Shown here piece by piece: positions 1 to 8,610 of a stretch of 64,000 bases of DNA. The notes under the pieces are model-generated. The model did not search any database and was not told where the DNA came from. It saw nothing but the letters and a program-made list of their open reading frames with translations. The position numbers were made by a program, and so were the translations under genes. The stretch's first letter is position 1. Every line of letters begins with the position of its first letter. This DNA is from Mongoliibacter ruber (GTDB lineage: Bacteria > Bacteroidota > Bacteroidia > Cytophagales > Cyclobacteriaceae): NCBI RefSeq assembly GCF_003003005.1, contig NZ_PVTR01000003.1:391547-455546 (forward strand), written 5' to 3'.

Positions 1-8
1 TTTTTTTG

Positions 9-16
9 TAACTTTG
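9..16 (+). promoter_or_regulatory. Bacteroidota -7 promoter element
   Basis: TAACTTTG fits the Bacteroidota -7 consensus TAnnTTTG. It lies 37 bases before the ATG of the GT5-like gene, which leaves a short leader. The matching -33 TTTG would fall outside the window, so only half of the promoter can be seen. Confidence 0.5.
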
Positions 17-52
17 TACGTATTTTATTCCTTAACAAAACTTTAACAAGAT

Positions 53-865
53 ATGTCAAAACTCCGTATCCTCTACGTTGCTAGCGAAATCAATCCATTT
101 CTAGAAACTTCTGAAGTTGCAAACTTCGTGAGAGCCCTTCCTCAAGCGATGCAGGAAAAAGGAATGGAAATCCGTATTCTTGTTCCGAGATTTGGATTAA
201 TTAACGAAAGAAAAAACAGACTTCATGAGGTAGTCAGACTTTCTGGAATTAATATTGCAGTCGGAGAGGAGGAGAAACCATTGATCATCAAAGTGGCTTC
301 TATCCCTAACGCCAAACTTCAGGTATACTTCATAGACAATGAAGACTATTTCCAGAGAAAAAGCGTTTTCCATGACAAGCAAGAAAAATTCTACGAAGAC
401 AATGACGAAAGAGCCATTTTCTTCTGTAAAGGAGTAATTGAAACTGTAAAAAAACTAGGTTGGGCCCCGGATGTGGTGCATTGTAATGACTGGATGACCA
501 GCTTGATACCAATGTATCTCAAAACGACCTACAAAAACGAGCCTTTATTTAAGGATACAAAATCAGTGTTTGCTATATACAACACAGGTTTTACCCATAA
601 ATTTGGCGACGATTTGTTAGAAAAAGTGAAAATGGTGGATATCGATGATGCCATTCTTGCTCCTCTCAAATCAAAAGATTACGAAGGCTTCCTCAAAATA
701 GGAATGGAGTATGCCGACGTGGTCATCAAGAGCGACGAAATATCTGAAAAACTAAGCCTACTCATAGAAGAGTGCTCTAAAGACAAGAAGTGTGAGATTA
801 ATAGCGAAGAAGACGAACAACTTTTTGAAAGTTACTACAACATCTATACTGACCTTGCCGGCTAA
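53..865 (+). CDS. Half-length GT5 glycogen/starch synthase-like protein
   Basis: This 270-residue protein matches only the N-terminal Rossmann half of GT5 glycogen/starch synthases. It opens with a beta strand and the ASEINPF segment, the usual ADP-glucose-side start (RILYVASEINPF), and has the WAPDVVHCNDW motif near residues 136-147. Full GT5 enzymes are about 470-500 residues with a second GT-B domain that holds the nucleotide-sugar site; nothing of that domain is present, and the reading frame ends cleanly. The canonical KxGG loop near the N-terminus is replaced by ETSEVANF, so glycogen synthase activity is unlikely. It overlaps the next gene by up to 74 bases, which suggests co-transcription with the DUF4270 gene. 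The family assignment is firm; the function is unknown. Confidence 0.8.
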   Translation: MSKLRILYVASEINPFLETSEVANFVRALPQAMQEKGMEIRILVPRFGLINERKNRLHEVVRLSGINIAVGEEEKPLIIKVASIPNAKLQVYFIDNEDYFQRKSVFHDKQEKFYEDNDERAIFFCKGVIETVKKLGWAPDVVHCNDWMTSLIPMYLKTTYKNEPLFKDTKSVFAIYNTGFTHKFGDDLLEKVKMVDIDDAILAPLKSKDYEGFLKIGMEYADVVIKSDEISEKLSLLIEECSKDKKCEINSEEDEQLFESYYNIYTDLAG

Positions 866-2192
866 GCTGGTTATAGGTCTATTTATTTCATTTACCATAG
901 CAAGTTCATGTGCAGATCCTTCCACTGTCGGACTGGAACTGGACCCAAACAATAATCAGATAGGGGTTTCTTTTGTAGAGATTCCCCTTTCTGCTTCTGT
1001 GGTATTGCAGGATTCGTTCAGAACCACCAATCCCGTTCACTTTGTCTTTGGGAGTGATGAGAGTGACTTCTTTGGAAATACTGAAGCCAAGTCCTACACA
1101 AGGTTATTTTTCAATAGAGAAATCCCTAGACCGGCTGCTAATGCTGTACTGGATTCCGTCAAATTCAATTTCAATATCAGGTCAGTCTTGGCGGATGAAT
1201 TCAATTCTGAAAAAACTATCCGAGTTCATCAGCTGAAGGAACAGATTAGAGATGTAATTTATTACAACTTCAATTACCTGGAATATGAATCAGAGCCATT
1301 TCTGGAAACCAAACTTGATCTTTCTGAAAGAAGGGACACTATTATCAGTGTAATGGCTGACAATGGGTTCACCAGAAAAATTTTCGACGATTTAAAAGAG
1401 GGATCTGCTTTTCAGGACATCTTTACTTTCAGAGAATACCTTCCCGGAATAGTTTTTACTGGCAGTGAAGATGAGAATGTATCGCTGACACTTCGCCCCG
1501 GGAATAATACAGGGATGATATTCTTTTACAGAAATGAGGGAGACACTGTGTCCAGAGTCTATCCGATCTCTACCGGTGTCAACAATAATGTAGCAAGGCA
1601 CTTCAATCAGGTTATAAGAAACCCTGAAGGAAGTAATTCCGAAGGTTTAAAAGAGCCATGGATTTCCTATGACCTTGATGGGGGCAAAGCAGGTTCTATG
1701 AATAATACCGGAATTTTAGTCAGGATTGACATGAGTCCAATCGATGCATTCTTGGATACGCTCCAAAATGTAACTTTCAACCGGGTATCTCTAGAAGTCG
1801 GTCCAATATTAAATTCTACCGAAACCAGAAGACCTCCACAGCTGCACACCATGTACTTTACCAATGAAACAAACAGGGTGCTCTTGAGAAATGATGGTCA
1901 ACCCATGTCTGTTCATCCTGATAATTTCCCACAAGTCGATCCTGAGACAGATGAGCCAATATGGTCCCAGTCTCCGGCTTATCTGGCTTATGATGCTGAA
2001 ACTAATATTTACAGACAACTAATTACATCTCATGTGAATGCTATTTATAGGAGAAAGTTCGAAAGAAGGGATTTCTTACTTTATCCAATTGTAGGAAACA
2101 ATGATGATTACAGACAATCATTACGAAGTTACGTCTTCAACTCGAATGATGTCAAACTAAAAATATATTACTCGACTACCAGAGTCTTGTAG
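792..2192 (+). CDS. DUF4270 family lipoprotein
   Basis: The protein has a basic N-terminus, a hydrophobic stretch (LVIGLFISFTIASSC) and a lipobox cysteine at about residue 40, so it should be a lipoprotein of the cell envelope. The body is beta-rich with the NLDPNN-like and LDSVKFNF segments typical of DUF4270, a Bacteroidota family of surface or periplasmic proteins without a known activity. The longest reading frame opens with GTG at 792, inside the upstream gene. A TTG at 825 would give a more ordinary signal peptide length, and the true start is uncertain. A strong terminator follows at 2217. It is probably translated from the same message as the GT5-like gene. Confidence 0.75.
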   Translation: MRLIAKKTNNFLKVTTTSILTLPAKLVIGLFISFTIASSCADPSTVGLELDPNNNQIGVSFVEIPLSASVVLQDSFRTTNPVHFVFGSDESDFFGNTEAKSYTRLFFNREIPRPAANAVLDSVKFNFNIRSVLADEFNSEKTIRVHQLKEQIRDVIYYNFNYLEYESEPFLETKLDLSERRDTIISVMADNGFTRKIFDDLKEGSAFQDIFTFREYLPGIVFTGSEDENVSLTLRPGNNTGMIFFYRNEGDTVSRVYPISTGVNNNVARHFNQVIRNPEGSNSEGLKEPWISYDLDGGKAGSMNNTGILVRIDMSPIDAFLDTLQNVTFNRVSLEVGPILNSTETRRPPQLHTMYFTNETNRVLLRNDGQPMSVHPDNFPQVDPETDEPIWSQSPAYLAYDAETNIYRQLITSHVNAIYRRKFERRDFLLYPIVGNNDDYRQSLRSYVFNSNDVKLKIYYSTTRVL

Positions 2193-2216
2193 ACAGCATT
2201 TAATTTACATATGTTG

Positions 2217-2268
2217 AACAGTCCGATGTCCATTTTTTAAATAAGTGGATTTATCGGACTGTTTTTTG
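2217..2268 (+). terminator. Rho-independent terminator after the DUF4270 gene
   Basis: An 11-base perfect stem (AACAGTCCGAT at 2217-2227 with ATCGGACTGTT at 2253-2263) is followed by a run of T. Its T-run overlaps the -33 element of the glmS promoter. Confidence 0.85.
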
Positions 2269-2297
2269 TTAGGTTTTATAAAAAAACTTTAGATTTG
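2265..2297 (+). promoter_or_regulatory. glmS promoter (TTTG-N21-TAGATTTG)
   Basis: TTTG at 2265-2268 and TAGATTTG at 2290-2297 fit the Bacteroidota sigma-A promoter with a 21-base spacer. Transcription would begin about 14 bases before the glmS ATG. No glmS ribozyme-like sequence fits in such a short leader. Confidence 0.6.
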
Positions 2298-2316
2298 ATT
2301 TTCAAAATTTTTGCTT

Positions 2317-4158
2317 ATGTGTGGAATCGTTGCATATGTCGGGCAGCAAGATGCTTTGCCCATTATTATTAAAGGTTTAAAAAGACTGGAGTACAGAGGA
2401 TATGACAGTGCCGGTGTGGCACTCCTTAATCCAAATGGACTGACAGTCTACAAGAAAAAGGGGAAAGTTTCCGAATTGGAAAACCACCTTCTTTCTCAAG
2501 AAAATCTACTTTCAAAAATCGGTATCGGGCACACCCGCTGGGCTACTCATGGAGAGCCTAATGATGTCAATGCCCACCCTCATTATTCATCGAATGACCA
2601 ATTCGCCATGATTCACAATGGTATCATCGAGAATTATGATGTATTAAAGACCGATTTGATCAATAAGGGTTACAAGTTTCATTCAGAAACAGACTCAGAG
2701 GTTTTTATCAAGTTTATTGAAGATATCTACGCCAACAATGACTGCAGCCTTGAAGAAGCAGTAAGACTTGCGTTGCATAAAGTGGTTGGGGCTTATGCCA
2801 TAGTTTTGATGAATAAGGAAGAACCTGACACCCTGATTGCTGCAAGAAAAGGATCTCCTTTGGTAATCGGTGTTGGGGATAATGAGTATTTTCTGGCATC
2901 TGATGCTACGCCTATCATTGAATATACCAATCAAGTAGTCTATTTGGATGACTATGAAATTGCGGTGATCAGAGATGGCAAATTGCAGATCAAAACGATA
3001 GAAAATGTAGAAACCAATCCATATATCAATCAATTGGAGATGGAATTGGAAGCTATCGAAAAGGGTGGCTATGAGCATTTCATGTTGAAAGAAATCAATG
3101 AACAGCCAAGGTCGATTGCTGATTGTATGCGTGGAAGACTTGATGCCCAAAATGGACGATTGGTCTTGGGAGGTCTTCGTGATTACATGAATAAATTCCA
3201 AAATGCGGATAGAATCATCATCACTGCCTGTGGCACAAGCTGGCACGCGGGATTGGTAGCAGAATACTTGTTTGAGGAATTTGCCCGTATCCCTGTAGAA
3301 GTAGAATATGCCTCTGAATTCAGGTATAGAAACCCTGTATTGAGTGATAAAGACTTTATCATTGCCATATCACAATCAGGCGAAACAGCCGATACTCTGG
3401 CAGCCATTGAACTGGCAAAGTCCAAAGGAGCAACCATTTTCGGTGTTTGTAATGTAGTTGGTTCATCCATTCCTAGGACAACTCATGCAGGTTCATACAC
3501 GCATGCCGGACCAGAAATTGGAGTGGCATCCACCAAAGCGTTTACAGCACAGATCTCTGTCTTGACAATGATGGCGCTGAAGTTGGGATATAAAAGAGGC
3601 ACTTTACCGGAAAACAGGTACATGCAACTTTTGAGCGAATTGGAAACCATTCCTTCAAAAGTTGAAAGAGCGCTTAAGATGAATGATAAAATTCACGAAA
3701 TAGCCAAAGAATATAAAGACGCCAGAAACTTCCTATACTTAGGACGTGGGTACAATTTCCCAGTGGCATTGGAAGGAGCCTTGAAACTTAAAGAAATATC
3801 CTATATCCATGCAGAAGGGTATCCAGCTGCAGAGATGAAGCATGGCCCGATTGCTTTGATCGATGAGGAAATGCCTGTTGTCTTTATCGCAACCAAAGAT
3901 TCTTCTTATGAAAAGGTAGTTTCAAATATACAGGAAGTAAAAGCCCGAAAAGGAAAAATCATTGCCGTGGTAACGGAAGGTGATACAGTGGTCAAAAATA
4001 TGGCCGATCACGTGATCGAAATTCCTGCTACCGAAGAAGCTTTTGTACCATTGATTTCGGTGATTCCATTGCAGCAGCTTTCTTACCACATTGCGGTAAT
4101 GAGAGGTTGTAATGTCGACCAGCCAAGGAACTTGGCCAAGTCGGTAACTGTGGAGTAA
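2317..4158 (+). CDS. glmS: Glutamine--fructose-6-phosphate aminotransferase (isomerizing)
   Basis: GlmS converts fructose-6-phosphate and glutamine to glucosamine-6-phosphate, the first committed step towards UDP-GlcNAc for peptidoglycan and LPS. The start is fixed at 2317, not the TTG six bases earlier, because the catalytic nucleophile is the cysteine right after the initiator (MCGIVAYVG). The glutaminase domain carries GHTRWATHG and NGIIENY; two SIS domains follow (ISQSGETADT near residue 350, then LGRGYNFPVALEGALKLKE), and the chain ends with the canonical PRNLAKSVTVE. The length of 613 residues is normal for the family. It is a single-gene unit with its own promoter and no obvious terminator apart from a repeat hairpin downstream. 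Confidence 0.98.
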   Translation: MCGIVAYVGQQDALPIIIKGLKRLEYRGYDSAGVALLNPNGLTVYKKKGKVSELENHLLSQENLLSKIGIGHTRWATHGEPNDVNAHPHYSSNDQFAMIHNGIIENYDVLKTDLINKGYKFHSETDSEVFIKFIEDIYANNDCSLEEAVRLALHKVVGAYAIVLMNKEEPDTLIAARKGSPLVIGVGDNEYFLASDATPIIEYTNQVVYLDDYEIAVIRDGKLQIKTIENVETNPYINQLEMELEAIEKGGYEHFMLKEINEQPRSIADCMRGRLDAQNGRLVLGGLRDYMNKFQNADRIIITACGTSWHAGLVAEYLFEEFARIPVEVEYASEFRYRNPVLSDKDFIIAISQSGETADTLAAIELAKSKGATIFGVCNVVGSSIPRTTHAGSYTHAGPEIGVASTKAFTAQISVLTMMALKLGYKRGTLPENRYMQLLSELETIPSKVERALKMNDKIHEIAKEYKDARNFLYLGRGYNFPVALEGALKLKEISYIHAEGYPAAEMKHGPIALIDEEMPVVFIATKDSSYEKVVSNIQEVKARKGKIIAVVTEGDTVVKNMADHVIEIPATEEAFVPLISVIPLQQLSYHIAVMRGCNVDQPRNLAKSVTVE

Positions 4159-4186
4159 ATATCTACCGAAGAGAGAATATTTATTT

Positions 4187-4266
4187 ACCACAAAGGCACG
4201 GAGTGCACAGAGTTTTTCTTTGTGTCCTTTGTGCCTCTGTGGTTATTTTTTTATTATAAAGGAATC
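4187..4266. repeat. Dispersed 'accacaaaggcac' hairpin repeat, copy 1
   Basis: An imperfect inverted repeat (ACCACAAAGGCACGG near 4188 against CCTTTGTGCCTCTGTGGT ending near 4243) is followed by a stretch, TTTTTATTATAAAGGAAT, that recurs at 14276-14293. The second copy lies at 14238-14338. Repeats of this sort are common in intergenic DNA of Bacteroidota. It may also act as a terminator for glmS. Confidence 0.7.
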
Positions 4267-4310
4267 GCGTTGATTACACGTTTCACCCCATCCATTACTT
4301 TTACATTATT

Positions 4311-4474
4311 AAAGTTTATGATTATCCGCAATCATGCCACTAATCAATTAAACGAGGCTTATTTGGCAAAGTGATACTAATAGATATTGGATATTTATTG
4401 ATAGTGGTTCGAAATCACAGGTTAATTCCATTATTTAGATTCTTCTGGTATGAAAGCGGATATACATATTAAAG
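4311..4474. mobile_element. MITE-like non-coding element, copy A
   Basis: The segment 4315-4470 is bounded by imperfect 24-base terminal inverted repeats: 4315-4338 against the reverse complement of 4447-4470, with 17 of 24 positions matching by eye (core ATCCGC and CAT). AAAG sits on both sides (4311-4314 and 4471-4474), which could be a target duplication. A related copy with the same ends and the same internal CGAAATCACAGGTTAATT is at 51528-51718. No open reading frame is contained. The rest of the 4159-4575 gap has no other gene. Confidence 0.5.
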
Positions 4475-4575
4475 TTTATCAGTAACCCAAGTTTTACACA
4501 AAGGGTATTGAGCTTTAAGCACTTCTTAAGCATTTTGTGCTTCATTACTTTCCGTACCATCTTAATATCATTACT

Positions 4576-7161
4576 ATGAAAAGACAGCTACTCTTACTGC
4601 TTTGTTTTTTGCCCATCCTGCATGTCGCTTTTGCACAGACAAGCCCCAAGAGCACCACTGATATTCCATTATCCTACTACATGCCTGCCAATTTCACTTA
4701 CGATGCCACTATACCTGAGCCTCAGGACTTCTTCGGTTTTCAGGTGGCAGAGTGGAATGCAGGTTACGATCAGATTCTTCGCTATTTTGAAAAACTGGCA
4801 GAAATTTCCCCAAGAGCGCATTTCCAGATTATAGGACATACCTATGAAAAAAGACCTCAAGCCATATTGACCATCAGTTCACCAAACAACATCGCACAGC
4901 TTGATCAAATCAAGGAAGAACGGAAAAAGTTGAGGGATCCAGATGCAAACCTTGATTACAGCAAGACTCCATTGGTCATGGCAGCAGGCTATTCGGTCCA
5001 TGGCAATGAAGCCAGTGCCATCAACTCTTCTATTTTGGCTGCCTACCATTTTGTCGCAGCACAGGACATAGATGAAGACCTGGAAAACATCATCATCATG
5101 ATTGACCCTGCTCTCAACCCTGACGGTTACAACCGCTACTCCTCCTGGGTCAATTCACACCGCTCATATAACCTCAATGGAGACAAAGAAAACAGAGAAC
5201 TTTCCGAAGCTTGGCCAGGAGGCAGAGGTAACCATTACTGGTTTGACCTCAACAGAGACTGGCTGTTGGTCCAGCACCCGGAGTCACGCAATAGGGTGGC
5301 TGTATTTCAAGAATGGCTTCCAAATATTTACCTCGATTACCATGAGATGGGCACCAACTCCACCTTTTTCTTTCAGCCGGGCATCCCGACCCGTGACCAC
5401 CCACTGACTCCAAAGAAAAATATGGAATTGACCGAGAAAATCGGCAATTACCATGCGAAAAGTCTTGATGAAATCGGCTCGCTTTATCACACCAAGGAAA
5501 GTTTTGACGAGTATTATTTCGGGTATGGTTCTACTTACCCAGATATCCAGGGTTCCATAGGTATTCTTTTTGAGCAAGCATCTTCCAGAGGTCACTTACA
5601 AGAAAGTGACTACGGCCCATTACCGTTTTCATTCACTGTTAGAAATCAATTCAGAACAAGCATCAGTTCCTTCGAAGCGGCAGTGGCCATGCGCGAAGAA
5701 ATTGTAAAGTTCATGCATGAATACTACAAGGAGTCCATCAATGAAGCAAGTACAGACAGCAATCAAGCTTATATTTTCGGCAGTCAAGATGATGCGGCCA
5801 GGAGCTTCCACCTTGCAGAGATGGTCCAACAGCATGATATTGATGTCTATGCCCTCAATGAAGATATCACAGTCAATGGAGTGAATTTTCAAAAAGAAAA
5901 AGCCTACATCGTACCGCTCAATCAACCGCAGTACAACCTGATCAAAGCAATGTTCGAAACAAGAACTGAGTTTCAGGATAGTCTCTTCTACGACGTTTCC
6001 GCCTGGACAATGCCCATGTCATTTAACCTGGACTATATGGCCATGAGTAGTAGAATCATGAACATCGCCGATGTTAATAAATTGGAAAAAGACTTCAAAC
6101 TTACAAATGGTCAATTGATAGGTGAGGAAAAGGATTATGCTTTTACCTTTGAATGGCATGATTACTATGCTCCAAAATTGACTTACCAATTGTTGAAAGA
6201 AGGTTACTTGGTAAGGGTCGCTCATGAGGAATTCAAATTGGCGGATGGCAAAGAAATGAAGCGGGGAAGTATCATTGTCAGCACAAAGCTGGATGCTGAA
6301 CCTGAATCCAAATCTAAGCTTTACAGCATATTGAAAAGCCTTGCCGAAGAAAACGCCATTAAAGTTTATGGCATTGCCAGTGGCCTTACAGGTGGCATCA
6401 ACATAGGGTCTCCCAATATAGATGTGCTTAAGGAGCCAAAAGTAGCCCTATTGGTAAGTAATGGAGTCAACAGTCTGGAGGCCGGTGAAATCTGGCATCT
6501 TTTAGACCAAAGAATAGATATGCCAATCACCCTACTCCCAACAGAAAGAATGGGTAGCGCAGACCTGGCAAAATACACGGTTATAGCAATGCCAAATGGC
6601 ACCTATACCAACCTTGATAGCAATGATCTAGGTAAACTGAAAAACTGGATCAGCGCTGGAGGAACCCTGATTGCAAGGGGCAATGCCCTATCTGTCCTTA
6701 ACAAGCATGAAGTGGTGACTTTCGATTTTCGAAAAGAAGATGAAGATGCAAAAAAGGAATTGCAACCCTATGAAGACTATGTCAAAAATACGGGTGCCAG
6801 ATTGACAAGAGGTACGATCTTCAATGCCAAGCTGGACATCAGTCATCCATTGGGATATGGTTATAGCAAGTCAGAAATCTACAGTTTCAGAAATGACAAC
6901 CAATTTCTTGCTCCATCGAAAAATCCTTATTCCAACCCACTCCTTTATACTGAAAGTCCTTTGGCAAGTGGTTATATCCATCCCGAAAACCTTGAATTCG
7001 CCAAGAATTCAGCTGCCCTACAGGTAAAATCATTGGGAAGAGGAAAAGTCATAGCCTTTGTAGACAGTCCCAACTTTAGGGCGATTTGGTACGGAACCAA
7101 CAAAATGTACCTCAATGCCATATTCTTTGGAGACCTGATCAAATCGGGAACCGCTGATTAG
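4576..7161 (+). CDS. Secreted M14-family zinc carboxypeptidase-like protein (paralog 1)
   Basis: A signal peptide (residues 1-20, ending HVAFAQ) is followed by an M14 metallocarboxypeptidase domain. The zinc-binding HxxE is GYSVHGNE, with the histidine at residue 142. NPDGYNR, WFDLNRDW and LDYHEMGTN (third zinc ligand) follow, and the likely catalytic glutamate is in ILFEQASSRG. A long C-terminal half includes a ThuA/GATase-like segment (VALLVSNGV...GSADLAKYTVIAMPNG). The ATG at 4576 is chosen because it begins the signal peptide; an in-frame TTG 39 bases upstream only adds unlikely residues. It probably hydrolyses peptides in the periplasm or outside the cell. A close paralog lies at 14406-16964 on the other strand, about two-thirds identical by eye. 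Confidence 0.9.
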   Translation: MKRQLLLLLCFLPILHVAFAQTSPKSTTDIPLSYYMPANFTYDATIPEPQDFFGFQVAEWNAGYDQILRYFEKLAEISPRAHFQIIGHTYEKRPQAILTISSPNNIAQLDQIKEERKKLRDPDANLDYSKTPLVMAAGYSVHGNEASAINSSILAAYHFVAAQDIDEDLENIIIMIDPALNPDGYNRYSSWVNSHRSYNLNGDKENRELSEAWPGGRGNHYWFDLNRDWLLVQHPESRNRVAVFQEWLPNIYLDYHEMGTNSTFFFQPGIPTRDHPLTPKKNMELTEKIGNYHAKSLDEIGSLYHTKESFDEYYFGYGSTYPDIQGSIGILFEQASSRGHLQESDYGPLPFSFTVRNQFRTSISSFEAAVAMREEIVKFMHEYYKESINEASTDSNQAYIFGSQDDAARSFHLAEMVQQHDIDVYALNEDITVNGVNFQKEKAYIVPLNQPQYNLIKAMFETRTEFQDSLFYDVSAWTMPMSFNLDYMAMSSRIMNIADVNKLEKDFKLTNGQLIGEEKDYAFTFEWHDYYAPKLTYQLLKEGYLVRVAHEEFKLADGKEMKRGSIIVSTKLDAEPESKSKLYSILKSLAEENAIKVYGIASGLTGGINIGSPNIDVLKEPKVALLVSNGVNSLEAGEIWHLLDQRIDMPITLLPTERMGSADLAKYTVIAMPNGTYTNLDSNDLGKLKNWISAGGTLIARGNALSVLNKHEVVTFDFRKEDEDAKKELQPYEDYVKNTGARLTRGTIFNAKLDISHPLGYGYSKSEIYSFRNDNQFLAPSKNPYSNPLLYTESPLASGYIHPENLEFAKNSAALQVKSLGRGKVIAFVDSPNFRAIWYGTNKMYLNAIFFGDLIKSGTAD

Positions 7162-7211
7162 GTTTTCACAACAAACTCTCGAAGGCACAAAGTTTTCACA
7201 AATTTCTTTGC

Positions 7212-7303
7212 TTCGGTTAGTGTCTCCACTAACCGAAGTATAGCTTAGTGCTCTAGTGGGTTAAAAACATTATCTTCCTTGTTGATTTCTTCGCTCCTTC
7301 GAG
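7212..7303. repeat. 91-bp direct repeat with hairpin, copy 1
   Basis: It begins with a near-perfect palindrome (TCGGTTAGTG...CACTAACCGA) and continues through TAGCTTAGTGCTCTAGTGGG to CTTCGCTCCTTCG. About 90 percent of bases are shared with copy 2 at 7481-7571, which has the same orientation. The gap 7162-7593 contains these two copies, a segment related to other Bacteroidota intergenic repeats (around 7360-7400), and no gene. Confidence 0.85.
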
Positions 7304-7480
7304 TCTTTTTGGATAATTGACTTTGCGGCTAAATTAAATGAACCTTTTAAGTTTAAATCTCGATTTGAAGAGACCTCTCCTAAGTCGAGGTGACAAGGTG
7401 AAGTACAATTCAGGAATAATCGAGAAATATTGACTCTGGAATAATTCACTTTAAACAAAAAAAGTGAAAGCCTTCTCTAC

Positions 7481-7571
7481 CTCGGTTAGTGTCTCACTAA
7501 CCGAAATTTAGCTTAGTGCTCTAGTGGGTTAAAAACATTATCTTCCTTTTTGATTTCTTCGCGCCTTCGGG
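7481..7571. repeat. 91-bp direct repeat with hairpin, copy 2
   Basis: It has the same arrangement as copy 1: palindrome CGGTTAGTG/CACTAACCG, then TTAGCTTAGTGCTCTAGTGG, then TTCTTCGCGCCTTCGGG. One base is missing from the hairpin loop relative to copy 1. It ends just before the 3' end of the AraC-type gene on the minus strand. Confidence 0.85.
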
Positions 7572-7593
7572 CCTTTGTGGCAAAATCAAAGAA

Positions 7594-8469
7594 TTAACTA
7601 AAAGTCTTCAAGTAATCTTTTCTATACGCCATAGGTGTCACCCCCATCCTTTCCTTGAACTGCCTGTTGAAATTGGACAAAGTCTGAAAACCACTTTCGT
7701 AGCAAATTTCACTCACATTGGCTTCGAGCTCATGCAACAGTTTACAGGCATGCCCGATGCGGACATCAGAAAGGAACTCAGAAAAAGGCTTGTTCATCCT
7801 TGATGTAAAATATCTGCTAAAGGCACTTTCAGTCATATTGGCAAGCGCTGCCACTTCCTCCAAAAAAATCTTTTTTTTGAAATTCTCCATCACATACTCA
7901 TACACCTGGCTCATCCTGTCTTTTTCCGACTCCTTATTGGTATTGATATAGCCCGCATGCGTGATCAGTTCACAATCTTTAGAATGTGCCAAGACATGGA
8001 GAATTTCCAATAGACCTAAAATTCCACCAGCTCCCTTTTCGTGAACAATGCGCTTAAGCAATTCTCTCAACTTAAAATTAGTCGGTCCCTTGATTTCCAA
8101 ACCACGTTGAGATTTCAGAAGCAAATTACGGATATCCTCGAACTCCTCCTTTTCCCAAAGGGTACCTCCTAAGAAATCCTCAGGAAAATACACCACAATC
8201 CCATGTGTGGATAAAGTTGAGTTTTTTTGAAAATATTCTTGGTCATTTCTCCATAAATGAGGAAGGTTAGGTCCCGTCAATATCATCTCCCCTTCCTTAA
8301 ATGGCTTCATCTGATCACCGATAAAGCGCGTCCCTCTTCCTTTCAATACCCAGAACAACTGATACTCTGAATGGAAATGCCAGTTTTTATCAAAAAATGG
8401 AGCTATAAGCTCTTTTACCACAAAAGCTTTTGACTCAGGAATTCGTGATTTTTGAAGTGGTTGCTTCAT
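7594..8469 (-). CDS. AraC-family transcriptional regulator
   Basis: A cupin-like sensor domain fills roughly residues 15-150 (HFHSEYQLFWVLKGRG, then FKEGEMILTGPNLPHLW) and a double helix-turn-helix AraC/HTH_18 domain fills about residues 185-290. The second helix-turn-helix shows the classic VSEICYESGFQTLSNFNRQFKERMGVTP signature split over residues 255-283. The gene is divergent from the ThuA-dehydrogenase locus that starts 142 bases away at 8611, so it most likely controls that sugar locus in response to a small carbohydrate. This is inferred from position; no operator is identified. Confidence 0.92.
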   Translation of the reverse strand: MKQPLQKSRIPESKAFVVKELIAPFFDKNWHFHSEYQLFWVLKGRGTRFIGDQMKPFKEGEMILTGPNLPHLWRNDQEYFQKNSTLSTHGIVVYFPEDFLGGTLWEKEEFEDIRNLLLKSQRGLEIKGPTNFKLRELLKRIVHEKGAGGILGLLEILHVLAHSKDCELITHAGYINTNKESEKDRMSQVYEYVMENFKKKIFLEEVAALANMTESAFSRYFTSRMNKPFSEFLSDVRIGHACKLLHELEANVSEICYESGFQTLSNFNRQFKERMGVTPMAYRKDYLKTFS

Positions 8470-8610
8470 GTATTAGTCAATTTTGTTACAAATTACAAAA
8501 CTATCGTCTTTTTATATCAAAATACAGTCAGTATCGATCAAAAAACAGTGAGAAAAACTCCCTAGAATCCACCATATTAGTTTCTCCTAATCTAACTGAA
8601 ACATCCCAAA

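Noticed and set aside
2299..2316. A glmS ribozyme before glmS
   Set aside because: The leader between the predicted transcription start and the ATG is about 14 bases, too short, and no core sequence is seen.
2695..3246. Antisense reading frame of 183 codons inside glmS
   Set aside because: It lies wholly within the conserved glmS gene and has no recognisable family; it is a shadow of coding bias.
7162..7593. CRISPR array made of the direct repeats
   Set aside because: Only two 91-base copies exist, separated by 178 bases of non-repetitive sequence; there are no regular short spacers and no cas gene.
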